Assembly: GCA_963714205.1 (NCBI GenBank)
Contig: CAVQNQ010000002.1
Span: forward strand, 1,860,001-1,924,000
DNA from: CAVQNQ01 sp963714205
GTDB lineage: Bacteria > Acidobacteriota > Terriglobia > Bryobacterales > Bryobacteraceae
DNA length: 64,000 bases
Direction of reading: 5' to 3'
Position numbers and translations under genes: made by a program. Each line of letters begins with the position of its first letter. Positions within the stretch are counted from its first letter, which is position 1. The notes below the pieces were generated by a model. It did no database searches, was not told the origin of the DNA, and saw only the letters and a list, made by a program, of their open reading frames with translations. This document shows positions 33,766 through 41,623 of this stretch, piece by piece.

Positions 33766-34947
33766 TCAGACCAGCGCCAGTTTGCGGCCGGCCTTCCGGA
33801 ACGCCTCGAGGGCCCGGTCCAGTTCGTCGCGCGTATGCGTCGCGGTGACGATGGTGCGCACGCGCGCGCGCCCCTTGGGCACCGTGGGGAAGCCGATCCC
33901 GGTGGCCAGCACGCCCTCTGAAAACAGCTCCCGCGAAAGCTCGTGCGCCAGCCGCGCTTCGCCCACGATCACCGGCGTGATGGGCGTCTCGCTGATGCCC
34001 GTGTCAAAACCCTCCGACGCCAACCCCTGCTTGAAGTAGCGCGTGTTCTCCCACAGCCGCGCGATGCGCTCCGGCTCCCGCTCCAGGACGTCGAATGCCG
34101 CCAGACATGCCGCCGCCACAGCCGGAGGGTGCGAAGTGGAAAACAGAAACGGCCGCGCGCGGTGATACAGGAATTCGATCAGGTCGCGGCTGCCGCACAC
34201 GTATCCGCCCAGCACGCCGATGGCTTTCGAGAGCGTACCCACCTGCACGTGGACGCGGCCGTGCAAACCGAAATGATCGATGGTGCCGCGGCCGTTGCGC
34301 CCCAGCACGCCCGAAGCATGCGCGTCATCCACCATCATGATGGCGCCGTGCTTTTCGGCCGCCTCGACCAGTCCGGGAAGCGGGCCGATATCGCCATCCA
34401 TCGAGAAGACTCCGTCGGAGATCAGCAGCTTGCGCCCCGCCGCGCCGGCCAGCTCCGCCAGAATTTTTTCCGCGGCGTCCACGTCCTTGTGCGGGAAGAC
34501 GTGTATTTTGGCCCTGGAGAGCCGGCAGCCATCGATGATGCTGGCATGGTTCAGCTCGTCGGAAACGATGTGGTCTTCGGGTCCCAGAATGGCCGAGACG
34601 GTGCCGGCGTTGGCCGCGAAGCCGGATTGAAACACCACCGACGCTTCGACGTTCTTGAAGGCGGCGATGCGCTCTTCCAGTTCCATATGCAAACTCATGG
34701 TGCCGGATATGGTGCGCACCGCGCCCGATCCCACGCCGAACCGGCGAACCGCCTCGATGGCCGCCTCGCGCAGCTTGGGATGCGTGGTCAGCCCCAGGTA
34801 GTTGTTGGAAGCGAGGTTGACGACCAGCTTCCCATCGAAGCGCGATTCGGCCGCGCTTTCCGATTCGAGGACGCGCAGGCGCTGGTAGGTGCCTTCGGTG
34901 CGCCACTCCTCGATTTGTTCGTGAAGGAACGAGAGTGCGTTCGCCAT
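33766..34947 (-). CDS. kbl: Glycine C-acetyltransferase / AONS-family PLP enzyme
   Basis: A 393-residue alpha-oxoamine synthase. It joins an amino acid and an acyl-CoA; in the KBL branch this is glycine plus acetyl-CoA giving 2-amino-3-ketobutyrate (threonine breakdown). Family blocks: LASNNYLGLTTHPKL, GVGSGAVRTISGT, SDELNHASIIDGCRLSRAK, DGVFSMDGDIGPLP, VDDAHASGVLG and the PLP lysine in VGTLSKAIGVLGGYVCG. Length and the DGCRLSRAK segment favour KBL over BioF, but no tdh or bio genes are adjacent, so the substrate is not certain. Confidence 0.85.
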   Translation of the reverse strand: MANALSFLHEQIEEWRTEGTYQRLRVLESESAAESRFDGKLVVNLASNNYLGLTTHPKLREAAIEAVRRFGVGSGAVRTISGTMSLHMELEERIAAFKNVEASVVFQSGFAANAGTVSAILGPEDHIVSDELNHASIIDGCRLSRAKIHVFPHKDVDAAEKILAELAGAAGRKLLISDGVFSMDGDIGPLPGLVEAAEKHGAIMMVDDAHASGVLGRNGRGTIDHFGLHGRVHVQVGTLSKAIGVLGGYVCGSRDLIEFLYHRARPFLFSTSHPPAVAAACLAAFDVLEREPERIARLWENTRYFKQGLASEGFDTGISETPITPVIVGEARLAHELSRELFSEGVLATGIGFPTVPKGRARVRTIVTATHTRDELDRALEAFRKAGRKLALV

Positions 34948-34980
34948 CTCCCCCAGTCTAGCGCCGGAAGAATTCCCCTC

Positions 34981-35484
34981 TTACCCCAGCCGCCGGTACC
35001 GGCTGGCGTAATGCACCAGCGGAGAGCCTTCCCTCACGTGAGCGTGCACCATTTCGCCGATGAAAATATCGTGGTCTCCGGCCGTGACGCGCCGCTTGAG
35101 GGCGCATTCCATGACGGCTAGTACGTCGGGAAGGAGCGGCACGCCAGTCTCGCCGCGGCGCCACTCCAGGCTGCCGAAACGGTCGTGGCCTTTGCGCGCA
35201 AAGTGCTCGGAAAGGGGCCGCTGATCTTCCCCCAACACATTGATTCCAAAGTGCGAGGCGGCCCGGAAGATCTCGATGCAGGAGACCGCATGGCCCAGGC
35301 AAATGAGGATCAGCGGGGGCTCCAGTGAGACCGAGGTGAAGGAGCTCACGGTCAGTCCGTGGGGCTCGCCGACGGGATCGAGGACCGTGGCGATCGAGAT
35401 ACCCGTGGCGAAGCGTCCGCACGCCCGGCGGAACAGGTCGCTCGAAACCGACGCGGGCGATCCCCCGTTACGTTCGCTTGACAT
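34981..35484 (-). CDS. Flavin reductase family protein
   Basis: A 167-residue FMN-binding split-barrel protein of the flavin reductase (HpaC/RutF-like) family. FRRACGRFATGISIATVLDP, HGLTVSSFTSVSLEPPLILI, GHAVSCIEIFRAASHFGINV and the C-terminal AGDHDIFIGEMVHAHVREGS, PLVHYASRYRRLG are the canonical blocks. It would supply reduced flavin to a two-component monooxygenase; none is encoded nearby. It sits 33 bp upstream of the kbl gene in the same direction and is divergent from HU, whose -35 box overlaps its start codon region. Confidence 0.88.
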   Translation of the reverse strand: MSSERNGGSPASVSSDLFRRACGRFATGISIATVLDPVGEPHGLTVSSFTSVSLEPPLILICLGHAVSCIEIFRAASHFGINVLGEDQRPLSEHFARKGHDRFGSLEWRRGETGVPLLPDVLAVMECALKRRVTAGDHDIFIGEMVHAHVREGSPLVHYASRYRRLG

Positions 35485-35507
35485 GGGTATAAATTCAATC
35501 CTATCAT
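35478..35507 (+). promoter_or_regulatory. Strong sigma70-type promoter for the HU gene
   Basis: TTGACA (35478-35483), 18-bp spacer, TATCAT (35502-35507). Transcription would begin near 35514, about 50 nt before the TTG start of HU. The -35 box overlaps the start codon of the divergent flavin reductase. Confidence 0.68.
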
Positions 35508-35564
35508 GGAGTTGACAAAAGCGGGAACCAAGTTTTCGCCCCGCGCCCGGACGAGGAGGCTGTT

Positions 35565-35834
35565 TTGATCAAGCTCGACATCATTAACGAGGTCGTAAAC
35601 CGGACCGGAATCACGAAAACCAAAGCCGAGATGGCGGTTGAAACCGTGTTCGAATCCATGAAGAAGGCTCTCGAGCAGGGCGACCGCATCGAATTGCGCG
35701 GCTTTGGTGTTTTCAACGTGAAGCCCCGGAAGACCGGCATCGGGCGCAACCCCCGCACTGGGGCCGAAGTGTCCATCCCCCCCGGCAAGGCCGTGCGCTT
35801 CAAGCCCGGCAAGGAGTTGCAGACGCTGCAGTAA
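35565..35834 (+). CDS. HU/IHF-family DNA-binding protein
   Basis: An 89-residue nucleoid protein. It starts at TTG 35565, six bases after a strong GAGGAGG. The arm motif GRNPRTGAEVSIPPGKAVRF with the intercalating proline, and the dimer part IINEVVNRTGITKTKAEMAV and IELRGFGVFNVKPRKTG, are canonical. It bends and compacts DNA. The arm sequence is of the general HU/IHF-like type; HU and IHF subunits cannot be separated with confidence. A strong promoter just upstream fits high expression. It is followed 24 bp later by an M50 protease gene. Confidence 0.93.
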   Translation: MIKLDIINEVVNRTGITKTKAEMAVETVFESMKKALEQGDRIELRGFGVFNVKPRKTGIGRNPRTGAEVSIPPGKAVRFKPGKELQTLQ

Positions 35835-35858
35835 GACTGCTGCCGCGGCCGATCCATC

Positions 35859-36827
35859 GTGTCTTCCCAGGATCTGTCTCCCGCGCCTTTCCCGTTCTAC
35901 GCCGCAAACGGCGGCCGCGAAACTTACGCGGCCCCGAAAACGCGCACACGGGAGCGCTACTGGCTTTACGGGCTGCTGTTTCTGGTGACGCTCTTTACCA
36001 CCACGGTGGTGGGCGCCTCCATGCAGTCGGATTTCGAACGCAACCTGCCATTCGATCTCGAACATCATTTCGCGCAGTACTCCTGGTTTTGGTATCACCC
36101 GCTCGCGCTGTTGCGCGGCTTGCCGTTTTCCGTGACCCTCCTACTGATTCTGCTGGCCCATGAATTCGGCCACTACTCGGCGGCCCTATATCACGGCGTG
36201 GATGCGAGCCTGCCGTATTTTCTGCCGTCGCCGTTCCTGGGCACTTTCGGCGCCTTCATCCGCGTGCGCTCGCCGATTTATTCCAGGCGGGTGCTGTTCG
36301 ACGTGGGCATCTCGGGGCCGCTGGCCGGGTTCGTGTTCCTGCTGCCGGCCCTGGCAGTGGGGCTGGCATTTTCCAAAGTGATCCCAGGCATCGCTCACCA
36401 GGGCGATGTGCGCTTCGGCGCGCCGGCGCTCGAACTGCTCCTCGAGCGCGCCATTTTCCCCGGCATTTCCTCCGCTGACATCTACCTGCACCCGGTGGCC
36501 CGCGCGGCCTGGGTGGGGATGTTTGCCACCGCCATGAACCTGCTGCCCATCGGCCAGCTCGACGGCGGCCACATTGTCTACGCGTTCTTCCGCCGGCGCC
36601 ACCGCACGATATCGACCGTGCTGTGCATGCTGATGATTCCGTTGGGCTACTTCTCCTGGTTCGGATGGTCCATGTGGGGGCTGGTGCTGCTGGTGTTGGG
36701 ACGCCGTCACCCAATGGTATACGACGACACGGATCTGACGCCCGGCCGGCGCAAGCTGGGCTGGATCGCGCTGGCCGTCTTTCTGCTCACCTTCATCCTG
36801 GCTCCCATCGCCGCCAGCGGGCAGTAG
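35859..36827 (+). CDS. Site-2 protease family (M50) membrane metalloprotease
   Basis: A 322-residue protein with about seven membrane helices. The zinc motif HEFGH lies in LLILLAHEFGHYSAALYHGV (near 106-110) and the third ligand in the NLLPIGQLDGGHI segment (near residue 235), both intact. DVGISGPLAGFVFLLPALAV is the usual helix between them. There is no PDZ or CBS domain, so it belongs to the simple FtsH-independent group also found in plant EGY proteins. Substrates (membrane regulators, anti-sigma factors) are not visible; the anti-sigma gene at 30 kb is only a conceivable target. It may be co-transcribed with HU. Confidence 0.88.
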   Translation: MSSQDLSPAPFPFYAANGGRETYAAPKTRTRERYWLYGLLFLVTLFTTTVVGASMQSDFERNLPFDLEHHFAQYSWFWYHPLALLRGLPFSVTLLLILLAHEFGHYSAALYHGVDASLPYFLPSPFLGTFGAFIRVRSPIYSRRVLFDVGISGPLAGFVFLLPALAVGLAFSKVIPGIAHQGDVRFGAPALELLLERAIFPGISSADIYLHPVARAAWVGMFATAMNLLPIGQLDGGHIVYAFFRRRHRTISTVLCMLMIPLGYFSWFGWSMWGLVLLVLGRRHPMVYDDTDLTPGRRKLGWIALAVFLLTFILAPIAASGQ

Positions 36828-36833
36828 CCGGAT

Positions 36834-37571
36834 ATGAAGATCACCGCGGCGATCATCACGCTCAACGAGGAGCGCAACATCGCGCGGACGCTCGAGAGCC
36901 TGCGCTGCTCCGACGAGATCCTCATCATCGACAGCGGCTCGGTGGACCGCACCGTGGAGCTGGCCGAAAAGCTGGGCGCGCGCGTGATCGAAGCGGGATG
37001 GCGCGGTTACGCGGGCCAGAAAAACTGGGCCGCCGAGCAGGCCGCCCACGATTGGATTCTCTCGCTGGACGCCGACGAAGCCCTCAGCGAGCCGCTGGAT
37101 GCCGAGATCCTGCGCCTCAAGAAATCCGGCCCGCTGTACGACGCCTACACCATGCCGCGCCTGGCGCGCTACCTGGGCCGCTGGATTCTGCACTCGGGCT
37201 GGTATCCGGACCGCAAGGTGCGCCTCTACGACCGGCGCAAGGCCCGCTGGGTGGGCGATTTCGTGCATGAGAGCGTCCAGGTGGACGGCCGCGTGGGCCA
37301 CCTCGAAGGCAGCATTCTGCATTTCACCTGCGATTCGCTCTCCGAACACCTGCGGACTCTGGATCGCTACACCACGCTGGCCGCGCAGGAGATTGTGGCG
37401 CGCAAGATGAAGGTGCCGCTCTGGCGACTGATTCTGGATCCGGCCTGGACCTTCGTGAAAACTTACTTCGTCGAGCGCGGTTTTCTGGATGGCCCGGAGG
37501 GTTTGACCATCGCGCACATGGCCGCGTTCTACACCTTCCTGAAATATTCCAAAGCGAGAAACATGAGCTGA
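36834..37571 (+). CDS. Glycosyltransferase family 2 (WaaE/KdtX-like)
   Basis: A 245-residue GT-A enzyme. KITAAIITLNEERNIARTLE at the start, DEILIIDSGSVDRTVELAEK, WILSLDADEALSEPL (the DxD metal site) and the later YPDRKVRLYDRRKARWVGDF, VHESV form the order found in LPS-core beta-glucosyltransferases of the WaaE/KdtX group. Likely role: adding a hexose to lipid A-core heptose or Kdo. Stop and start of the next glycosyltransferase share a base, so the two are co-translated. Donor and acceptor are inferred from the family only. Confidence 0.88.
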   Translation: MKITAAIITLNEERNIARTLESLRCSDEILIIDSGSVDRTVELAEKLGARVIEAGWRGYAGQKNWAAEQAAHDWILSLDADEALSEPLDAEILRLKKSGPLYDAYTMPRLARYLGRWILHSGWYPDRKVRLYDRRKARWVGDFVHESVQVDGRVGHLEGSILHFTCDSLSEHLRTLDRYTTLAAQEIVARKMKVPLWRLILDPAWTFVKTYFVERGFLDGPEGLTIAHMAAFYTFLKYSKARNMS

Positions 37572-38470
37572 TGCGCGTCCTGCACCTGGATAGCGGCCGC
37601 ACGATGCGCGGAGGCCAGTGGCAGGTGCTCCGTCTGATCGAGGGCCTTTGCGCGGCGGGCTTGGAATCGGCGCTGCTGGCGAGTGCCGCGGGGCCGCTGC
37701 TCGAAAAGGCGCGGTCCCGGGGCTGGCAGGCGGGGCCGCTCGCGCGCCTGCCCTTCGAGCGCGGCTACGACTTGGTGCACGCGCACGATTCGCGCAGCCA
37801 CACTTGGGCGGCCCTGTTATGCCACGCCCCGCTGGTGGTCTCGCGGCGAGTGGCCTTCCCCGGAGCGGCGCCCGGCGCGATCCAGCGCTGGAAGTATGGG
37901 CGCGCGGCCCGCTATCTGGCGGTTTCCGCGCACGTGAAATCGATTCTGGAGGGGCGGGGCGTGCCGCCGGACAAAGTCGAGGTGGTCTACGACGGCGTGC
38001 CGCTGTTTGCAGGGCCGAGAATCACCGACGCTCCGGCACGGGTGCTGGCTCCGGCGAATCTGGACGATCCCCGCAAGGGAGGCGCCCTGGCTCTGGAGAG
38101 CGCGCGCCTGGCCGGAATCGAGCTCGCGCTCTCCACGGATCTTGAGCGCGACCTGGCTTCCGCGACGCTCTTCGTTTACATCACCGAAAGCGAAGGCCTC
38201 GGTTCGGCCGTGCTGCTGGCCATGTCGGCCGGAGTTCCGGTCGTCGCCAGCCGGACCGGCGGGCTACCGGAAATCGTGCGGCACGGCGAGACCGGGCTGC
38301 TGGTCGAGAACCGCGCGCCGGCCATCGCGGCCGCTATCCGCGCTCTCATTGACGATCCCGAAGCGGCGCTGCGCATGGGCGCCGCCGGCCGCCGGCGCGT
38401 CGAGGAATGTTTCACCGCGGAGGCCATGGTCCGCCGTACCATGGAGGTTTACCGGCAGGTGCTTTCTTGA
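37571..38470 (+). CDS. Glycosyltransferase family 1/4
   Basis: A 299-residue GT-B enzyme. The N-terminal fold has a Gly-rich loop (RTMRGGQWQVLRLIEGLCAA) and VHAHDSRSHTWAALL. The C-terminal nucleotide-sugar site is YITESEGLGSAVLLAMSAGV, PVVASRTGGLPEIVRHGETG with the E-x7-E pattern of GT4. The middle linker is shortened compared with the 370-residue norm: DLERDLASATLFVYITESEG directly follows ARLAGIELALS, so part of the second Rossmann domain is missing. It is coupled to the upstream GT2 and overlaps pilD by four bases. Confidence 0.85.
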   Translation: MRVLHLDSGRTMRGGQWQVLRLIEGLCAAGLESALLASAAGPLLEKARSRGWQAGPLARLPFERGYDLVHAHDSRSHTWAALLCHAPLVVSRRVAFPGAAPGAIQRWKYGRAARYLAVSAHVKSILEGRGVPPDKVEVVYDGVPLFAGPRITDAPARVLAPANLDDPRKGGALALESARLAGIELALSTDLERDLASATLFVYITESEGLGSAVLLAMSAGVPVVASRTGGLPEIVRHGETGLLVENRAPAIAAAIRALIDDPEAALRMGAAGRRRVEECFTAEAMVRRTMEVYRQVLS

Positions 38471-39282
38471 TTGAAGCCATACTCGCAGCCCTCTTTGGCC
38501 TGTTGATCGGCAGTTTCCTGAACGTGTGCATCTATCGTTGGCCGCGCGATCTTTCGGTGGTGCGGCCGCGCTCGCATTGCCCCGCGTGCCAGAAGACCAT
38601 CGCGTGGTACGACAATATCCCGCTCGCGAGCTATGCGCTGCTGAGGGGCCGTTGCCGCCACTGCGGCGCGCGGATTTCGCCGCGCTACCCCATCGTGGAG
38701 CTGCTGACGGCCGGGCTCTTTTTCGTCTTCGTGTACACGCTGGGGCCGCGTCCGGAGGCTTTGAAGATGTGCGTCTTCAGCGCCCTGCTGGTGGGGCTGA
38801 TCTTCTCCGATCTGGAACAGCGCATTCTGCCCGATGAGCTGACGCTGGGCGGCGCGCTGCTCGGCCTGGTGTTCGCGGCCTTCGTGCCGGTGCCGGACAT
38901 GACGGCCCAGGCGTTGCTCTGGCTGGTTGGCATGGACATGACGCCGGGCGCCCCGCAATCGCTGGCGGAGGCGGCCTTCGGAGCGATTCTTCCGGCGCTG
39001 TTCCTGTGGGGCGGGGGATGGCTTTATTACAAGGTCCGCCACCGCGAGGGCCTCGGTTTCGGCGACGTGAAGCTGATTGCCATGGTGGGCGCGTTTCTGG
39101 GCCTGCGCGGCGCGCTGCTGACATTGATTCTGGGTTCCCTCTCCGGTTCCGTGCTGGGTTACGCCTACATCAAAGTCACGCACCGCGATGCCGCCACCTA
39201 CGAGCTGCCCCTAGGCACCTTCCTGGGTCTCGCGGCGCTGGTGGTGGCGCTGATGGGCCCCAAGCTGCCGGGCTGGCAATAG
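38467..39282 (+). CDS. pilD: Prepilin peptidase / N-methyltransferase
   Basis: A 271-residue polytopic aspartic protease that cleaves and methylates prepilins and pseudopilins. The TTG at 38467 overlaps the preceding stop (TTGA) and gives the standard start LIEAILAALFGLLIGSFLNV, CIYRWP. The four-cysteine methylase-type zinc motif is intact: CPACQKTIAWYDNIP and CRHCGARISPRYP. Catalytic aspartates are in FSDLEQRILPDELT and the GxGD motif of GLGFGDVKLIAMVGAF. A longer frame from 38407 exists but is the tail of the glycosyltransferase in another frame. It should process the pseudopilin encoded at 3.9-5.4 kb although it lies 27 kb from that operon. Confidence 0.93.
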   Translation: MIEAILAALFGLLIGSFLNVCIYRWPRDLSVVRPRSHCPACQKTIAWYDNIPLASYALLRGRCRHCGARISPRYPIVELLTAGLFFVFVYTLGPRPEALKMCVFSALLVGLIFSDLEQRILPDELTLGGALLGLVFAAFVPVPDMTAQALLWLVGMDMTPGAPQSLAEAAFGAILPALFLWGGGWLYYKVRHREGLGFGDVKLIAMVGAFLGLRGALLTLILGSLSGSVLGYAYIKVTHRDAATYELPLGTFLGLAALVVALMGPKLPGWQ

Positions 39283-39301
39283 CCGGGCGGGACAAAGGTC
39301 A

Positions 39302-39399
39302 ACGCTAAACCAGCACAACGCGGAGACGAGGAGGCGCGGAGTTCCGGGGAGTATTAAGCAAAATCGCCTCCGCGTCTCCGCGTTGTGCTGGTTTGGCGT
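39302..39399. repeat. 35-bp-arm inverted repeat between convergent genes
   Basis: Arms 39302-39336 and 39365-39399 are reverse complements over 35 bases with two mismatches (one T.G); the inner 21 bases at 39307-39327 and 39374-39394 are perfect. The loop is 28 nt. It fills the 120-bp gap between pilD (+) and the 512-residue protein (-), so an RNA copy from either side would fold into a long stem and could end transcription in both directions. Its right arm (CTCCGCGTCTCCGCGTTGTG) reappears at 9898-9925, so it is a dispersed element, not a plain terminator. Confidence 0.85.
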
Positions 39400-39402
39400 C
39401 CC

Positions 39403-40941
39403 CTAGTGTCTGCGCCCGAACGACCGGCCCGGGCTGCGCATGGGCGGCCGGAATGAGGGCCGCGGAGTAGGCCGGACCGCGGGCGGGGACGAACGTGGCT
39501 CCGGGCGGTTCGAGCCGAACGTGCGCGCGTTGTGATCCGCATTGGGATCCCGCGCCGAGGGCGAGGCGTACGGCGAATTGCGATAGCTGCCGCTTTTACT
39601 GGCGTATTTCGAATCGCGAAACCCGCCGCTCTGCGCATAGCTGCTGCCGGCGTAGCGTTCCTCGGTGGCGGTGCCCTGCGAGCCGTACCGGGGCGCGCCG
39701 GCCTGCTCGTCGCGGCCGTAATAGGTGCGGCCGCTTTCGCGCGAGGTCCGGTAGCCTTCCCAGTCGTAGCGATCCGGCGGGCGATAGCTGTGGTTGAACA
39801 GCAGGTCGCGCAGCAGGGCGTACTGGCCGTAGAAGACCCAGAAATCGCGCCCGTCGCGGTGCTCCCAATAGCCGTATTGGTTCGTCTGGCCGGGCGGCGC
39901 CATGTAGGCGAAGCCCGCCGGCTGGGCCGTGCGTTCGGCCTCGGAATCGTAGCGGCCCGCCGCCTTGTGCTCCACGGCCATCCCGAGGTCGTTCTTCTGC
40001 GCTTCGTAAGTGGCCTTGGGAACTTCCACCCATTTGTCTTCGGAAGTGGTCTCGCCGCTCTTGGACTCGGCATTCACCACATGCGTGCGGACCGTGCGGA
40101 TCTCTTCGTCCCAGGAGCGGTTGGTGCCGATGCCGCGGGTCTCCAGATCCACCAGCACCTTGTCCCAGGCATAGTAGAGCTGGCCGGCCAGCGTCTTCAG
40201 CTCTTCGGCCTTGGCGGGCAGATCGGCCGCCTGAGCCTTGAGCGAATCCGCATCCGCGGAGACCAGCGCGATGCCCGTGTAATCGCCGGCGGCGGCCTTA
40301 CGGCGGGCATCGGCGCTCGACTGCCACAGGGAATCGTCCTGGGCCGCCTCGCCACGCAGTGCATTCAGGCGCGCGTCCAGGTCGGGCTTCTTCTCCGGCC
40401 AGTCGGTCTCGGCGCGCTGGATGGCCGCCGCAACCGGCGTCAGGTCGAAAGAGTGAACCGCGTTGTAATCCCGCTCCATCCCCTGGAGCGCCTGGGGCAG
40501 GTGCTGCTTCAAGTCGATCCAGTGCGCCGCGTCTTTTTGGATCGCGGCCGCTTCGGATGCCCCGGCGGTGCGCAGCCCGCGCTCCTGGGCCAGGAGCGTC
40601 TCGGCGCGCTCGCGGTCCGTGCGGCGGTTGGCCTTCTCGAGGGCCTCGAGCTCGGTCATTCTCTGGCCGGCCGACGCCATCTCGCCGGTTGCCTTGCTCA
40701 GCGCGCCGGGCCATTCGCGGCTGGCCGGAATGGCGGCATAGAGCGCCGCCTCGCTCTCCAGATCGCGGCCCACTTCGGCCTGCGCCGCCTGAACCTGCTT
40801 CTGGGACGCCGCCAGCGCCGTGCGCTCGCTATCAATCTGCGCGCGCACGCTGCGCGGCAGATTGTCCAGACCGGCCACCAGAACGCAGACGATCAGAACG
40901 CTGAGAAGAACGGCCAGAAACTTCAATGTGCCTCGGCTCAT
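39403..40941 (-). CDS. Membrane-anchored coiled-coil protein of the PspA operon
   Basis: A 512-residue protein, last gene of the PspA operon (25 bp after the DUF4178 gene). It has one N-terminal membrane helix (LKFLAVLLSVLIVCVLVAGL, residues 6-25), a coiled-coil region to about 270 (TELEALEKANRRTDRERAET), and an aromatic block near 340-400 (GYWEHRDGRDFWVFYGQYAL, LLRDLLFNHSYRPPDRYDWE, GYRTSRESGRTYYG). The tail is disordered and Arg/Ser/Pro/Tyr-rich with repeated 'S-x-Y-A-S' steps (GGFRDSKYASKSGSYRNSPY). No family is recognised. The tail is basic and low in hydrophobics, which suggests binding to membrane lipids, peptidoglycan or another protein; this is inference. Confidence 0.75.
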   Translation of the reverse strand: MSRGTLKFLAVLLSVLIVCVLVAGLDNLPRSVRAQIDSERTALAASQKQVQAAQAEVGRDLESEAALYAAIPASREWPGALSKATGEMASAGQRMTELEALEKANRRTDRERAETLLAQERGLRTAGASEAAAIQKDAAHWIDLKQHLPQALQGMERDYNAVHSFDLTPVAAAIQRAETDWPEKKPDLDARLNALRGEAAQDDSLWQSSADARRKAAAGDYTGIALVSADADSLKAQAADLPAKAEELKTLAGQLYYAWDKVLVDLETRGIGTNRSWDEEIRTVRTHVVNAESKSGETTSEDKWVEVPKATYEAQKNDLGMAVEHKAAGRYDSEAERTAQPAGFAYMAPPGQTNQYGYWEHRDGRDFWVFYGQYALLRDLLFNHSYRPPDRYDWEGYRTSRESGRTYYGRDEQAGAPRYGSQGTATEERYAGSSYAQSGGFRDSKYASKSGSYRNSPYASPSARDPNADHNARTFGSNRPEPRSSPPAVRPTPRPSFRPPMRSPGRSFGRRH

Positions 40942-40966
40942 AGATGTTGGCCTCCTGGAGCCTCCT

Positions 40967-41617
40967 TCAGGCCCGGCTGCCCCGGTAAATCGTGACGTCG
41001 CCCGGATTGACTATCTTGTACAGGGCGACCGCGAACGGCTCGCCTTCGGCTTTGCGCAGGCCCAGCAGCCGGTCGCCATCCTGCTCGCGGAATTCCCAAT
41101 AGTAGAATCCGCTCGATGGCCCCGAGCCGCCGGACCGCGCCTTCACCTCGCGGCTCAGGCGGTACAGCCAGGACTTGCCGTCGAATTCGAAATTGTCGGC
41201 GGTGTTCTGGCGCTCGTCCATCTGGGCCAGGTCGTCTTCGGAGAGGCCCAGATCTTCAATCGTCAGTTTGCGCGGGTCGCTGTGCAGGGCGGTCTCCTCG
41301 TCCTCCTCCCCGCGCGCCGCGCGCAGGATCACGCGCCGCCCGCGATACGGGCCGCTGACCTCGATCCAGCCGCGCGCGCCGGCTTCGAAGCTGGTCGCAT
41401 GGTCGGCCGTGAAATCGAGGTCCGTCATGTCGTCGCCCGCGCCGGCGATCGAGATCGCATCGCCCGCGCGGGCATCCGAGGGTTTCAAATTGGCCAGATC
41501 GGTTTCAGGCATAGGGGTTGGCGCGCTGGGCACCTGGGCGGCGGGCTTCTTGGCGAGCTGCACCAGCACCATCACCAGCAGCGCGCCCAGAATGCTCACC
41601 AGCGTAAGGGTAATCAT
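40967..41617 (-). CDS. DUF4178 membrane-anchored protein of the PspA operon
   Basis: A 216-residue protein with an N-terminal helix (ITLTLVSILGALLVMVLVQL) and a beta-rich domain. ARAGDAISIAGAGDD at the domain start, GWIEVSGPYRGRRVILRAAR in the middle and GFYYWEFREQDGDRLLGLRK, VALYKIVNPGDVTIYRGS at the end follow the DUF4178 pattern ('pGD.i........W.E..l......L..e.......f.f.G..y......wdy...dG.r.L'). DUF4178 genes are recurrent neighbours of pspA in bacteria. It starts seven bases after pspA ends. E. coli has a similar-sized yjfK (DUF2491) in the matching place. Confidence 0.75.
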   Translation of the reverse strand: MITLTLVSILGALLVMVLVQLAKKPAAQVPSAPTPMPETDLANLKPSDARAGDAISIAGAGDDMTDLDFTADHATSFEAGARGWIEVSGPYRGRRVILRAARGEEDEETALHSDPRKLTIEDLGLSEDDLAQMDERQNTADNFEFDGKSWLYRLSREVKARSGGSGPSSGFYYWEFREQDGDRLLGLRKAEGEPFAVALYKIVNPGDVTIYRGSRA

Positions 41618-41623
41618 GGCGCG

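Noticed and set aside
35512..35517. Second TTGACA before the HU gene
   Set aside because: No -10 hexamer follows at 16-19 bp (the region reads TTTTCGCC), whereas the upstream TTGACA has a good partner.
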